DNA of 64,000 nt from Bacteroidales bacterium UBA6117 (GCA_002428385.1 DIWB01000030.1:15210-79209); one strand, 5' to 3'. Counted from the first letter of the stretch, positions 1-9,311 are shown. Program-made: numbers and translations. Notes: generated from the letters alone by a model not told the origin.

Positions 1-350
1 ATATAAGCTTTGGCGTTATGGGCGGCGATATGCAGCCCCAGGGACATGTCCAGGTGATAGTTAACCTGGTGGATTTCAAAATGAACCTCCAGGAAGCCGG
101 CGATGCCCCCAGAATTTACCATACCGGATCCTCAGAACCTACTGGTCAGGTAATGACCGACGGCGGCATTCTTTATCTCGAAAGCGGAGTCCGCTGGGAA
201 GAAATCAGGCAACTTCTTTCAATGGGACATAATGTCCAGTGGAACCTGGGCTCCTACGGGGGTTATCAGGCCATCATGTGGGATGAGAAAAACAAGGTCT
301 GGTACGGTGCCTCGGAGTCCAGAAAGGACGGACAGGCAGCCGGATATTAA
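1..350 (+). CDS. ggt: Gamma-glutamyltransferase, C-terminal end (partial)
   Basis: The gene enters from outside the window and is open from base 3 in this frame. The visible ~115 residues carry the closing part of the small subunit of gamma-glutamyltranspeptidase: the FGVMGGDMQPQGHVQV block, then an NLVDFKMNLQEAGDAPR block, both highly typical of the family. The enzyme moves the gamma-glutamyl group of glutathione-type compounds to water or amino acids and is normally periplasmic, made as a proenzyme that cleaves itself. The catalytic threonine lies upstream and cannot be checked. It ends 49 bases before the convergent end of the Ehr operon. Family call is secure; completeness of the gene is unknown. 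Confidence 0.93.
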   Translation, partial: ISFGVMGGDMQPQGHVQVIVNLVDFKMNLQEAGDAPRIYHTGSSEPTGQVMTDGGILYLESGVRWEEIRQLLSMGHNVQWNLGSYGGYQAIMWDEKNKVWYGASESRKDGQAAGY

Positions 351-399
351 TCCCAGCAATACATCAGAAGAATTGCAGGCACTTATCTTTGCCCGTCTG

Positions 400-1155
400 T
401 CATTTCTTTCCAAGAAGATCCAGAATCCCGTTTATGAAAGTCAGAGGATGTGCCGGGTTGCCCGGGACATAAAGATCGATGTGATGTTCTTCGATGAAGC
501 TCCTGTCAACAGCAGGCGAACCGGCATACATGCCTCCGCTGATTGCATCGGTTCCAACCAGAATGATCACCTTCGGATCGGGTACTGCTTCATAGGTCAG
601 TCTTAGCGCTGCGGCCATGTTTGCCGATACCGGTCCGGTTATCACTATCCCGTCTGCATGTCGGGGCGATGCTGTAAACTCAATCCCATGCCGCCCAAGG
701 TCAAAGTTCACGTTGCCCGATGCATTAAGCTCCATCTCACACGAATTATCTCCGCCGGCAGATACCTGCCTCAGCTTAAGCGAATGCCTGTAAATCCTTC
801 TTATCTCCTTTCGAATCACTTCAACGTTCAGCCTCAGAGGAGCCTCAATTCCCGGACGGATTACAAGATCCTCCCTCCTGCTGGCTGCTATCCGGTAATC
901 ATTTGTAAACCGGATCTTTTCCTTCAGACAGAATTCACATTCCCTGCAAAAAACACAAAGACCAAGATCTATTGACCCGCTATCCTTATCGATAGCGCCA
1001 ACCGGACACAGGGAACTGACCTTTTCGATTTCAGCGGCTGTGATATCCCCGGAAATTACAGGCCTTCCACGGAACAGGTCAGATACCGGCTGATTCCGGA
1101 GGTCCCTGACATACTGGATGCCGTGCTGCCTTAATATTTTTATTTCCCTGTACAT
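400..1155 (-). CDS. Hydrogenase-4-like small subunit fused to a ferredoxin domain (Ehr type), cluster cysteines lost
   Basis: 251 residues, last gene of the operon. Residues ~40-85 are a degenerate ferredoxin domain: C50 in a CPVGAI context plus C67, C70, C73 (CxxCxxC) can still hold one [4Fe-4S] cluster; C76 follows at CxxC spacing. Residues ~125-250 match the NuoB/HycG-type small subunit (SPRHADGIVITGPV, TYEAVPDPK, VGxxxxSGG, YVPGxPxxP). Of the four proximal-cluster cysteines only C139 remains; the others read D136, D203 and N233. The fold would dock on the large subunit at the membrane arm. The fusion of HyfH- and HyfI-like parts in one chain is seen directly; loss of the cluster is inferred from alignment by eye. 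Confidence 0.85.
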   Translation of the reverse strand: MYREIKILRQHGIQYVRDLRNQPVSDLFRGRPVISGDITAAEIEKVSSLCPVGAIDKDSGSIDLGLCVFCRECEFCLKEKIRFTNDYRIAASRREDLVIRPGIEAPLRLNVEVIRKEIRRIYRHSLKLRQVSAGGDNSCEMELNASGNVNFDLGRHGIEFTASPRHADGIVITGPVSANMAAALRLTYEAVPDPKVIILVGTDAISGGMYAGSPAVDRSFIEEHHIDLYVPGNPAHPLTFINGILDLLGKK

Positions 1156-1172
1156 CTATCAGTTATAAGCAT

Positions 1173-2693
1173 CTAAAGGTCATTTCCGCAGTAACTCAGG
1201 TTAAAGCTCTTGTTACAGACCGGAAAATCGGAGATCTCCTGGTTCCTGACCGCCAGAGCAAGAGCCATCCAGTTATGGAACGACGGATCCTTAACCTTGT
1301 AATGAACAATATTTCCGCTCCCGTCAGTGATTGCAGAATGGCAAATCTCACCCCTCCATCCTTCAGTAAGTGACAATGCAAAACTGTCAGGACTGAGGTT
1401 GCAATTGTAATCAGGAACAGAGTGCTCGTCAGGCTGGTTTCGCCAGTCAGATATAAGTCCGGAAATAAGGTTTATTGATTCACTGACTTCCTTAACCCTG
1501 AGTTGCCCGCGGGCAAGCACATCCCCGTTTTCGAGAACAACCGGTTCAAAAGGATAATCCCTGTAATACTGGTCAGGATGCGACCACCTTATATCACGCC
1601 TGATTCCGCATGTCCTGGCTGCCATTCCCACCGCGCCTGTTGAAAGCGCCTGCTGCCTGGTGACCTGGCCGATATCCTCGAACCTTGCCAGAACACTCTG
1701 AAGGGAATAAATCCTTTCGGAAACCGAGGCAAACCTTAGTCCGACATCCTTCAGAACAGAAAGTATCCTGTCGGCAACCACGGCAGTCATTTTGTAATTT
1801 GTGCCTCCCGGTCGCACAAGTCCTTTTCCGAACCTGTTGCCGCACCAGAACTGCGTGGTGTTTATTATTTCGGTCCGTAGGGCCTCACATACAACCTGAC
1901 CGAGCTGGTATGCCACATCACCGCACAATGCCGCTGTATCGCCGATATGGACAGCAATCCTTTCGAGTTCGAGACCAATGCACCGTTCAATCTGAACTGC
2001 CCGCGAGGGCTGGATACCTGCCAAAGATTCGATCAGCCGGGCATACGAAAGTGCATAACCGACAGATGTGTCGCCCACAATATTGTCGCACAGAACACAA
2101 CGCCAGATCCCGCTTCGGGTTTCTGCCAGAAGCCGCTCCACACCCCTGTGCTGGTAGCCAAGCTGAATTTCAAGATGCAGAACCTTTTCTCCGTTGCATA
2201 TGAATCTAAAATGCCCGGGTTCTATCACACCCGCGTGTACGGGTCCGACTCCGACCTCATGAAGCTCCTCCCCTTCTATCCTGTAAAAAGGATAGTTGTC
2301 CATAACTGATGCCTTTGATGCCCGGTTGTGAGGATACCTCACAGGCTTGGGCCATGGATGCCCCTCAAAAACAACACTGTGGTTCTCGTAAATCTCACGC
2401 TCATATATGTGAAGCTGGGGGACTTCCTTCGACAATGACCTTACCGTGCTTTTACCGGAAGGAAGCATGGACGAAAACACCCTTAAAATGTGATCCCTGT
2501 CATTTGCAATGCAGCAGATAAGCTTCAGGCTGCCTTGCATCTCCACGGCATAATACGCAACACAATGATCGGATTCATCCTTCAGCATCCTGGCAGCCTG
2601 ATCACAGAACTGTTCATAATCCAGCACCGGGATAATATCCAGGCTGACAGTAAAAGGATTGGATGATATCTCTCTGAAAAGTTCGTTCATCAT
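1173..2693 (-). CDS. Hydrogenase-4-like large subunit (NuoC-NuoD fusion, Ehr type) without Ni ligands
   Basis: 506 residues. The first ~125 are a NuoC-like domain (HIYEREIYENHSVVFEGHPWP). From ~145 on it is a NuoD/HyfG-like domain (VGPVHAGVIEPGHF, then LGYQHRGVERLL at 178-189). In true [NiFe] enzymes the first CxxC pair would fall at V206 and T209 within DNIVGDTSVGYA, and the second pair at S471 and N474 in DPSFHNW. The C-terminus ends in NKSFNLSYCGNDL, characteristic of Ehr and Hyf-like chains that are not processed. So no Ni-Fe site can form. It probably still acts as the hydrophilic head of the complex. Start ATG at 2693, with a second ATG at 2690; the stop of the upstream gene is 4 bases away. 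Confidence 0.88.
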   Translation of the reverse strand: MMNELFREISSNPFTVSLDIIPVLDYEQFCDQAARMLKDESDHCVAYYAVEMQGSLKLICCIANDRDHILRVFSSMLPSGKSTVRSLSKEVPQLHIYEREIYENHSVVFEGHPWPKPVRYPHNRASKASVMDNYPFYRIEGEELHEVGVGPVHAGVIEPGHFRFICNGEKVLHLEIQLGYQHRGVERLLAETRSGIWRCVLCDNIVGDTSVGYALSYARLIESLAGIQPSRAVQIERCIGLELERIAVHIGDTAALCGDVAYQLGQVVCEALRTEIINTTQFWCGNRFGKGLVRPGGTNYKMTAVVADRILSVLKDVGLRFASVSERIYSLQSVLARFEDIGQVTRQQALSTGAVGMAARTCGIRRDIRWSHPDQYYRDYPFEPVVLENGDVLARGQLRVKEVSESINLISGLISDWRNQPDEHSVPDYNCNLSPDSFALSLTEGWRGEICHSAITDGSGNIVHYKVKDPSFHNWMALALAVRNQEISDFPVCNKSFNLSYCGNDL

Positions 2694-2697
2694 TTTC

Positions 2698-4122
2698 TTA
2701 TTTCGGCAAAAGACTGATGCCCTGTAAGATCAATTCCGACAGAAAGGTGGGCTGATAGAAGCACATAAGAACCACCACACCCAGAAGTACAAACTGGCTG
2801 ATGGTCTCAATCCCGTTTACCCTGCCCGGTTCCGGAAGTCCGGCCTCGCCGCGCGGATTTGAGAATAAAATATGCATGAAGCGTGTGCTCATGGCATAAA
2901 CCACAAAGCACAAAAGCACCACAGCCATAATCATGACAACCCATTGGCCATTGCTAACCATTCCCTTGAAAATCAGGAATTCAGTAATGAAAAGTCCCGA
3001 TGGCGGAAGCGCAAGAATACAGATCATTCCAAGAAGTAATACCATCGCCCCGGCAGGATATAGTTTCATATATCTGCCGCAATTGTCAAGCTTAAAGGTA
3101 TGAAGCACCCTCGACAGCTGACCCATCTGGAAAAACAGGCTCGATTTAGCCAGGGAATGCAATAAAAGCAGCAAAATTCCTGCATAGTACCCTATGCCTC
3201 CCACTCCGATCGCTATTGCAACCAATCCCATATTCTCAAGGCTTGAGTATGCCAGCATGCGTTTCAGGTGCTTGGCCTTAAGCATGTAGCCTGCAGCGAC
3301 GAGAATTGAAAGCAGTCCGGCTATGATCAGCACACTGTTCATGAACGGAAAAATAGAGGAAGACGAGAACAGTGAATAAACCCTGAATATCGCAAGAAAG
3401 CCCACATTCATAAGTGTTGTGGAGATCAAAGCGCTGATCGGCGGAGGTGCGACGGAGTGAGCATCGATTGTTACCGTGTGCATGGGGAAAAGACCCATCT
3501 TCGTGCTGAAGCCTGTCAGCACAAACAGGAAGGCAATCCTGAGATACATCGGATTTGCCTGGTTTATTATGTTTGAAAGTGATGAGAATGACAGGCTGGC
3601 TGCATCCTCCCGTCCGTAAATGAATCCAAGGAAGAGAATCCCAAGGTATGCAAGTGCAATCCCTACCGAACATATAAATACATATTTCCAGGTTGCCTCA
3701 AGTGCTGCGGCAGTCCGGTCGTGATAAATCAGCAATGCCACAGCCAGTGTGGTTGCTTCCACAAATGCCCACAGCACTGTCATACCGTTTGCCAGATAAG
3801 CTCCGGTCATAAAGGTCATCAGGGCAACCAGCGAAGCATGATAGATATTGAATTTCCTGGTATCATCGCCGGCGGTATAAATAAAGCCATGGTAAACAAC
3901 CGGAATCGCCAGTATTGAAAGCACCGAAAGAAGAAGAACACCTATCCCTGTATAGGTAAAAAATCCGAGCTCTGTTGTGTCGAGTCTGGTAAATGAGTAA
4001 ATGCTAAGCCCGATATGCATCACGGCATAGACCACCATCAGGATCTTTGTGATGTTTTTGCTTCTGAAGATCAGCATCGACAGACAGACCAGCACAGATA
4101 ATATAAAAAACAACAGCAGCAT
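2698..4122 (-). CDS. Antiporter-like membrane subunit (HyfF/NuoN type)
   Basis: 474 residues, very hydrophobic, with around 14 predicted membrane segments. The central region (GFSTKMGLFPMHTVTIDAHS, then LKRMLAYSSLENMG and ALPPSGLFITEFLIF) matches the proton-translocating antiporter family shared by complex I NuoL/M/N and HyfF. The lysine and histidine residues that form the half-channels in this family are present in those blocks. It follows the HyfE-like gene by one base and precedes the large subunit by four, so the genes are cotranscribed. Its role is inferred to be ion transport across the inner membrane. Confidence 0.88.
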   Translation of the reverse strand: MLLLFFILSVLVCLSMLIFRSKNITKILMVVYAVMHIGLSIYSFTRLDTTELGFFTYTGIGVLLLSVLSILAIPVVYHGFIYTAGDDTRKFNIYHASLVALMTFMTGAYLANGMTVLWAFVEATTLAVALLIYHDRTAAALEATWKYVFICSVGIALAYLGILFLGFIYGREDAASLSFSSLSNIINQANPMYLRIAFLFVLTGFSTKMGLFPMHTVTIDAHSVAPPPISALISTTLMNVGFLAIFRVYSLFSSSSIFPFMNSVLIIAGLLSILVAAGYMLKAKHLKRMLAYSSLENMGLVAIAIGVGGIGYYAGILLLLLHSLAKSSLFFQMGQLSRVLHTFKLDNCGRYMKLYPAGAMVLLLGMICILALPPSGLFITEFLIFKGMVSNGQWVVMIMAVVLLCFVVYAMSTRFMHILFSNPRGEAGLPEPGRVNGIETISQFVLLGVVVLMCFYQPTFLSELILQGISLLPK

Positions 4123-4123
4123 G

Positions 4124-4738
4124 TTAGTCCTTTAGCAGGGTTAGTTCGTTGGTATGAGGCTTAAGACGCAATCCGAAAAAGCCAAGAATAAGCACACCGA
4201 CAAAAATATCCAGGAGAATTCCGATATTTATAAGCATCGGCATTTCATTTCCAACTGCGATCGAAAAAACGAAAACAGCATTTTCAATTATAAGAAAGCC
4301 GGTCAGATGGGAAATTATCAGCCTGTGGGTAACAATCATCAGGAGCCCTGTAAACAGGCTGAACAGAGCAATCGTCATGTAAATCACGTCCACATAAGGA
4401 TTTTTCAGCGAATAGGAAAGGATAAGGCTTGCCAGCAGGGCTGTAAGCGACAGTATGATAAGATAAAATCCGGGCATTGCCTGCCTGTGAACCTTGGTTA
4501 CACCTGATGCTGTCGTGATTCGATTAAGAAGGAAAGGGATCACTACTGCCTTTATTATGATAGTCTCTGCAATAATGAATATGAGATTTACGGTGTTCAC
4601 CTCGGTAAGTTCAAATATGGCGATCCCGCACAATAGCAGACCCTGAATCCCAATGAGCCGTATGTAAGTCACAAGTCGTTCGGCCGAGGCAAAATAGACG
4701 AGGGTAATCGCGAATAATACTATAAGGTAAATTACCAT
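4124..4738 (-). CDS. HyfE-like membrane subunit (NuoK-related)
   Basis: 204 residues from the ATG at 4738. The open frame extends upstream to 4936, but that part overlaps the preceding gene and is not hydrophobic, so the internal start, five bases after the upstream stop, is chosen. The chain is almost all membrane helix, with ERLVTYIRLIGIQGL near the start and a central ELTEVNTVNLIFIIAETIIIKAVVIPF block, whose buried glutamates are typical of HyfE/MrpC/NuoK proteins. It should form part of the membrane arm and a proton path. Confidence 0.87.
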   Translation of the reverse strand: MVIYLIVLFAITLVYFASAERLVTYIRLIGIQGLLLCGIAIFELTEVNTVNLIFIIAETIIIKAVVIPFLLNRITTASGVTKVHRQAMPGFYLIILSLTALLASLILSYSLKNPYVDVIYMTIALFSLFTGLLMIVTHRLIISHLTGFLIIENAVFVFSIAVGNEMPMLINIGILLDIFVGVLILGFFGLRLKPHTNELTLLKD

Positions 4739-4743
4739 TGAAA

Positions 4744-5658
4744 CTATGGGTTGAGGTTGAGATTGAGGATAAGGATCACAGCGAAGGCGATGAGGGCTAT
4801 TGCCGAAATCGTTAGTATGAACTTGGGATTCTTGTTCATTTTGTTTCTTGCCCTGAATGATTCGAGAAATCCTACAATAATCGCAAACAGAGCCTGAACG
4901 GCAATGAAGAGTCCGATCTGCAGGAAGATATTCCATCCCGCCGGCACAATAACATTATACATCAGCGATCCGTATACAGCAAACTTAAGCCAGGTAGTGA
5001 TATGAATAAGCGCCTTGTCTAATCCGCTGTAATCGAGGATCATCACTTCGTGAATCATTGTCAGCTCAAGATGGGTTTTAGGATCATCGACAGGAAGCCG
5101 GCTGTTTTCGATCAATGCGGTCTGGATGAACAAGTAAAACCCTATAATGCTGAATATAAGCACATAATGATTACCTGTTATGAAGAAATGGCTGAAAATG
5201 TCCGAAAAGGAAACGAGTCCCGTAAACATCGAAAAGGTAGCCATAAGGATAAAAAATGCGGGTTCGATAAGCATTGAAAAAAACGCTTCGCGGCTTGCTC
5301 CCATTCCTTCAAAGGCGCTCCCGGTGTCGAGAGCGGCAATTATCATGAAGAATCGTCCCAGCGCCAGGATGTACGCAAAAAATATAAAGTCTCCTTCGAA
5401 GTGAATCAGCGCCTCCTGATGGCCAAACGGCACCACCAGTGCTGCACAGATGACCGAAGCGAGTGAAATCACAGGGGCAATCTGGGTTATCAAACCCGTC
5501 GTAGTGCTGAAGACACTCCCTTTCCTTACCAGAACTCCTGCATCCCGCAAAGGCTGAAAGATACCGGGTCCCTTACGCCCTGATGCGATGCTCTTGGTCC
5601 GGAGTATCATTCCCGGAAAGAACATTGCCGATATCAATATCATTATCAGTCCTGCCAT
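4744..5658 (-). CDS. HyfC-like membrane subunit (NuoH-related)
   Basis: 304 residues from the ATG at 5658, one base after the stop of the upstream gene; the longer frame to 5715 lies inside that gene and is rejected. Features of the NuoH/HyfC family are visible: RKGPGIFQPLRDAGVLVRKGS near residue 30, the GMGASREAFF loop, and ENSRLPVDDPKTHLELTMIHE with its acidic residues. In complex I this subunit contacts the head domain and forms the quinone cavity and first proton channel. In this operon it joins the NuoD-like head to the antiporter subunits. Confidence 0.9.
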   Translation of the reverse strand: MAGLIMILISAMFFPGMILRTKSIASGRKGPGIFQPLRDAGVLVRKGSVFSTTTGLITQIAPVISLASVICAALVVPFGHQEALIHFEGDFIFFAYILALGRFFMIIAALDTGSAFEGMGASREAFFSMLIEPAFFILMATFSMFTGLVSFSDIFSHFFITGNHYVLIFSIIGFYLFIQTALIENSRLPVDDPKTHLELTMIHEVMILDYSGLDKALIHITTWLKFAVYGSLMYNVIVPAGWNIFLQIGLFIAVQALFAIIVGFLESFRARNKMNKNPKFILTISAIALIAFAVILILNLNLNP

Positions 5659-5659
5659 A

Positions 5660-7651
5660 TCATATAATATTGAGCCAGGTGAGCAAAAGCACAATGAGCA
5701 TGAATATAAATGCATACAGGATGTAGTGCTGTACCTTACCCGTCTGCATCACAGCTATCTTTTTGAGAAGCGAGGAGACCAGAAATGCAGGCTTGTCGAT
5801 AATTACTTTCTGGAAAACATCGTCACTGGCAGAACTGAAGCTTCTTTCCTCCGGGAAAATTTCTTCCTCCATTATCTCAGGCATCATTTTTTTTGTCCCG
5901 ATCACCGGTTTTGCCAGATGGTTGTAGTTGTATGCAAAAGAAGTGGAAGTGTACTGCTGTTTAGGATCCGGGGCAGTATAGCCGCATCCCCATGTCGGAC
6001 CCCTGCTCACTTTAACCGACTTCAGATGGAATTGCCTGTAAAGTGACAGGGCAAGCACTAGCATAATGAACACTCCTGAAATGAGGCTTATCTTTGAAAG
6101 TCCTGGTATTGTTGATTCTGCTACTCCGGACATCCCTTCAATGCCGAATCCCGAGGATACGATTTCAAAAACGGGCCTGACAAACCATGGCGAAGCCACT
6201 CCTATGAGTATGATCAGGGCAACTGAAAAGAGCTGGGGGAAAATCATTACCTTCCCAACTTCGACGGCTGATGATGAATGCTGTGAACGCGGCTCCCCGA
6301 GAAATGCTATCCCGAATGCCTTTGTAAAACAGAAAACGGCAAGACCTCCGATGAGCGACAGGCCTACAATTGATCCAAGCACAAGTATTGACTGGTGCAT
6401 TCCCGTTACCGGCAAGTCCCTGAACATTCCGAGATAAATAATGTATTCTGAAATAAACCCGTTAAAGGGAGGAAGACCGCAGATTGCAAGCGACCCGATA
6501 AGAAAAAGCACCGATGTATAGGGCATTCGCTTCATCAGCCCTCCCATCTTTTCAATATTCCTTGTGTGAATGGAGGTGTATACGGATCCCGCACTGAAAA
6601 AAAGCAGCGATTTAAACAGGGAATGGTTAAGCACATGCAGCAATCCGCCGCTGAATCCCAGGATACTCAGCGCATTGTTTCCGGTTGCAAGACCGATTAC
6701 TCCCAGCCCGATGCCTATGCCTATTATCCCGATGTTTTCGATGCTGTGGTAAGCCAGCAGCCGTTTCAGGTCATGCTGCACTATTGCCATCATCACTCCG
6801 AGCAGCCCCGATACGAGCGATACGATCAGGATCAGGATTCCGATCTGCATAAGATCGTGACTGACAAATAGCAGCACTCTCATAATACCGTATATTCCCA
6901 TTTTTATCATCACTCCCGACATCACCCCCGAAACGTGCGAAGGGGCAGCCGGATGAGCCTGGGGAAGCCATGTGTGTAACGGAATGAATCCTGCTTTGAT
7001 ACCAAATCCTATGAAGAACAGAATGAAAAGGAGCAGGTTCGAATGATCCCTGAAGTAGCCGCCCAGGGCATCAAAACTCATTTCACCTGTTTCATGTTCA
7101 AGAATAAGAAAGGCAAACATCAGAAAGAACATTCCGACATGCATCTGAATAAGGTAGCTGATACCGGTTTTCATGATCGAGGTGTCCTCTGCATCGAAAA
7201 TGACCAGCATGAATGACGAAAGCGCCATGATTTCCCATACTATAAGAAAGGACAAACCATCGCGGGTGATCAGCACCAGGACCATCGAGAAATAAAGCCA
7301 CAGGTACGAAAAGTAATGAATTGAAAAGCGCAGGGCATTCTTGCTCTGGTAGTACGGCTTCAGATAGCCTGAGGCATATATCAATCCGACAAGCAGGGTA
7401 ATGTTAACTACAAGTATGAAAAATGCCGACAGACTGTCAACTACGAGTGTGACAGTCTTTCCGATAAGGGGAACTACTGTCTCCAGCCTTAGCTCCCCGG
7501 ATCTTCCCAACAACACTTCAAAGCTCCAGCCTGTGGTTATCAGAATGCCTGCTGCAAGTACAAACAGTGCGGTACTGTGCTTCAGGATTTTAGGGACCAG
7601 GAAAAGCGCAAAAGAGAGAATCAGAACGATAAAAAAAAGCGCGATATTCAT
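5660..7651 (-). CDS. Antiporter-like membrane subunit (HyfB/NuoL type), first gene of the Ehr operon
   Basis: 663 residues from the ATG at 7651; a longer frame to 7726 would add a non-homologous stretch covering the promoter. The antiporter core shows HTWLPQAHPAAPSHVSGVMSG and AYHSIENIGIIGIGIG, then LPPFNGFISEYIIYLG. The C-terminal extension (WGCGYTAPDPKQQYTSTSFAY, then a final membrane helix) is the one seen in HyfB-type proteins. It heads the operon HyfB-HyfC-HyfE-HyfF-large-small, with all gaps under 20 bases. A good Bacteroidota promoter lies 34 bases upstream. Confidence 0.9.
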   Translation of the reverse strand: MNIALFFIVLILSFALFLVPKILKHSTALFVLAAGILITTGWSFEVLLGRSGELRLETVVPLIGKTVTLVVDSLSAFFILVVNITLLVGLIYASGYLKPYYQSKNALRFSIHYFSYLWLYFSMVLVLITRDGLSFLIVWEIMALSSFMLVIFDAEDTSIMKTGISYLIQMHVGMFFLMFAFLILEHETGEMSFDALGGYFRDHSNLLLFILFFIGFGIKAGFIPLHTWLPQAHPAAPSHVSGVMSGVMIKMGIYGIMRVLLFVSHDLMQIGILILIVSLVSGLLGVMMAIVQHDLKRLLAYHSIENIGIIGIGIGLGVIGLATGNNALSILGFSGGLLHVLNHSLFKSLLFFSAGSVYTSIHTRNIEKMGGLMKRMPYTSVLFLIGSLAICGLPPFNGFISEYIIYLGMFRDLPVTGMHQSILVLGSIVGLSLIGGLAVFCFTKAFGIAFLGEPRSQHSSSAVEVGKVMIFPQLFSVALIILIGVASPWFVRPVFEIVSSGFGIEGMSGVAESTIPGLSKISLISGVFIMLVLALSLYRQFHLKSVKVSRGPTWGCGYTAPDPKQQYTSTSFAYNYNHLAKPVIGTKKMMPEIMEEEIFPEERSFSSASDDVFQKVIIDKPAFLVSSLLKKIAVMQTGKVQHYILYAFIFMLIVLLLTWLNII

Positions 7652-7684
7652 TGCAGGATAATCTCCTATCTTGAATTGTGCCCG

Positions 7685-7713
7685 CAAAAGTATAAAAATA
7701 TTGGAATAGCAAA
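7685..7713 (-). promoter_or_regulatory. Promoter of the Ehr operon
   Basis: On the minus strand, TTTG (7713-7710), a 17-base spacer and TACTTTTG (7692-7685) match the Bacteroidota consensus TTTG-N17-23-TAnnTTTG. It would start a transcript with a leader of about 25 bases before the ATG at 7651. Confidence 0.65.
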
Positions 7714-7814
7714 GGGAATGAATCAATTTTTAAATAAACCTTCAGCCATTTCAATATAATCCGCTGAAAAACAGGAAAGTTACAGCTCGTTATTGACAGA
7801 TATAGCCATAAATA

Positions 7815-9311
7815 TCAGCCGTTGACATTAAGCTGAACATCTTCCCTTACTTCAGTTACTTCTATAACCTGAGTGTTGCCTCCTTTCTCAAGGTTAATGT
7901 CGTGAGGTTTGTTGACTTTCCAGTTTCCGCAGGTATAATCCGGGACGTCTATCGACTGTGACCTGTTGGCTACCGACCATTCGCTCAAAGGCGCAACGGA
8001 ACTCCACAGTGCGCCGTCGTAAACATCCTGATCGAGCGGCAGACCGTTCCTCAGGCAATCGATCAGCCTCCAGTCCATGATGAAATCCATTCCTCCGTGG
8101 CCCCCGACCTTTTTTGCCATCTCCCCTACTCTTTTCACTATTTCGGGAGTGAACTTCTCTGTGACATCCCTAAGCTCTTCTTCATTGAGCCAGTCATGCC
8201 CCATTGCAATCCGTTCGGGCCCGGGATACTTGCTTGCCGCCCCTGAAGTCCCGCTTATAACATGAAGCCTGGAATAAGGACGAACCGACGACACATCATG
8301 CTGGATCAATATTGTCCTGCCAAGGTTTGTTCTCACAAGTGAAGTATTCATGTTTCCCCTGTAGCTTTTATTTGCATAAGGAGTGAAAAAGGGATCACCT
8401 GCTGCCAGTTCATTTGCGTGTTTCCCCATCGTGAAGTCATTGGTCGACATGGATGTAAGGTATTCCATTCTGTCGCCCCTGTTTATATTCATTATCTGGC
8501 ACACGGGCCCCAGTCCGTGAGTAGGATACAGGTTTCCGTTTCTCTCAGCATTTTCCTTAAGCCTCCACATGCCGGTATAAGCTCCGTCGGCCTGTCTCTC
8601 ATCGAGAGGCTTCTTGAAATTGTAGCCCATCAGATTGTGGATATATGCTCCCTCACCATGCAGTATATCACCGAACATACCCTGCCTTGCCATATTCAGT
8701 GTGAGAAGCTCGAAGAAGTCATAGCAGCAATTCTCCAGCATCATACAGTGCTTCTTTGTCCTTTCTGAAGTTTCCACAAGCTGCCAGGCTTCATCAATGG
8801 TCCGGCATATTGGAACCTCGCATGCCACATGCTTTCCCTTCTCCATGGCATATACAGCCATAGGTGTATGCCATATCCAGGGGGTGCATATATAAATAAG
8901 ATCAAGATCAGGCATCTCTGCAAGCTTCTTCCAGATATTTTCATCACCGTGGAACTCCTTCGCTACCGGTCTGCCAATACTTGCCAGATATTTTTGCGAC
9001 GCTTCAACGGCTGCAGGACGAAGGTCCCCAAGCGCCCTGATCTCCACACCTTCTATATATGACAGCCTTTCAACTGCTCCGCTTCCCCTGTCGCCGACAC
9101 CTATGAAACCAACCCTCACCACAGGAAGGGCCGGGGCTGCATATCCCGACATATTAAACCTTCCTGTATGGGACTTCTTAACAGCTTCAATAATTGACGA
9201 AAGATTCGATTCCGGTTCCTTAGGGGCACATCCGCTCAGAAGTCCTCCCGCGAAGGCTCCCGCACCAGCCACTGTGGCATGCTTCAAAAAATCACGACGA
9301 TTGCTTTTCAT
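7815..9311 (-). CDS. Gfo/Idh/MocA family exported enzyme, GH109-like
   Basis: 498 residues. The N-terminus has a Tat motif (NRRDFLKHA) followed by a lipobox ending at C28 (LLSGC), so the protein is probably exported folded, with its cofactor bound, and anchored as a lipoprotein. A Rossmann nucleotide loop VGFIGVGDRGSG sits at 67-78, CEVPICRTIDEAW near 164, and NLYPTHGLGPV at 260-270 with H265. That combination is typical of glycosidase family 109, NAD-dependent alpha-N-acetylgalactosaminidases. Substrate is not proven: many relatives are only annotated by homology. It ends 163 bases before the Ehr start and appears to be a separate unit. Confidence 0.85.
   Translation of the reverse strand: MKSNRRDFLKHATVAGAGAFAGGLLSGCAPKEPESNLSSIIEAVKKSHTGRFNMSGYAAPALPVVRVGFIGVGDRGSGAVERLSYIEGVEIRALGDLRPAAVEASQKYLASIGRPVAKEFHGDENIWKKLAEMPDLDLIYICTPWIWHTPMAVYAMEKGKHVACEVPICRTIDEAWQLVETSERTKKHCMMLENCCYDFFELLTLNMARQGMFGDILHGEGAYIHNLMGYNFKKPLDERQADGAYTGMWRLKENAERNGNLYPTHGLGPVCQIMNINRGDRMEYLTSMSTNDFTMGKHANELAAGDPFFTPYANKSYRGNMNTSLVRTNLGRTILIQHDVSSVRPYSRLHVISGTSGAASKYPGPERIAMGHDWLNEEELRDVTEKFTPEIVKRVGEMAKKVGGHGGMDFIMDWRLIDCLRNGLPLDQDVYDGALWSSVAPLSEWSVANRSQSIDVPDYTCGNWKVNKPHDINLEKGGNTQVIEVTEVREDVQLNVNG

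Noticed and set aside
2085..2100. CVLC (C199, C202) in the hydrogenase-like large subunit, looking like a Ni-binding CxxC
   Set aside because: It lies about six residues before the place of the real motif; the block that aligns with it is IVGDTS, without cysteines, and the second pair is also absent.
1685..2203. 172-codon plus-strand open frame
   Set aside because: Antisense to the well-supported large subunit gene; a shadow.
4739..4936. N-terminal extension of the HyfE-like protein
   Set aside because: It overlaps the HyfC-like gene, is hydrophilic and not family-like; the start at 4738 fits the operon spacing.
5588..6046. 152-codon plus-strand open frame
   Set aside because: Antisense to the HyfB/HyfC-like junction and without homology.
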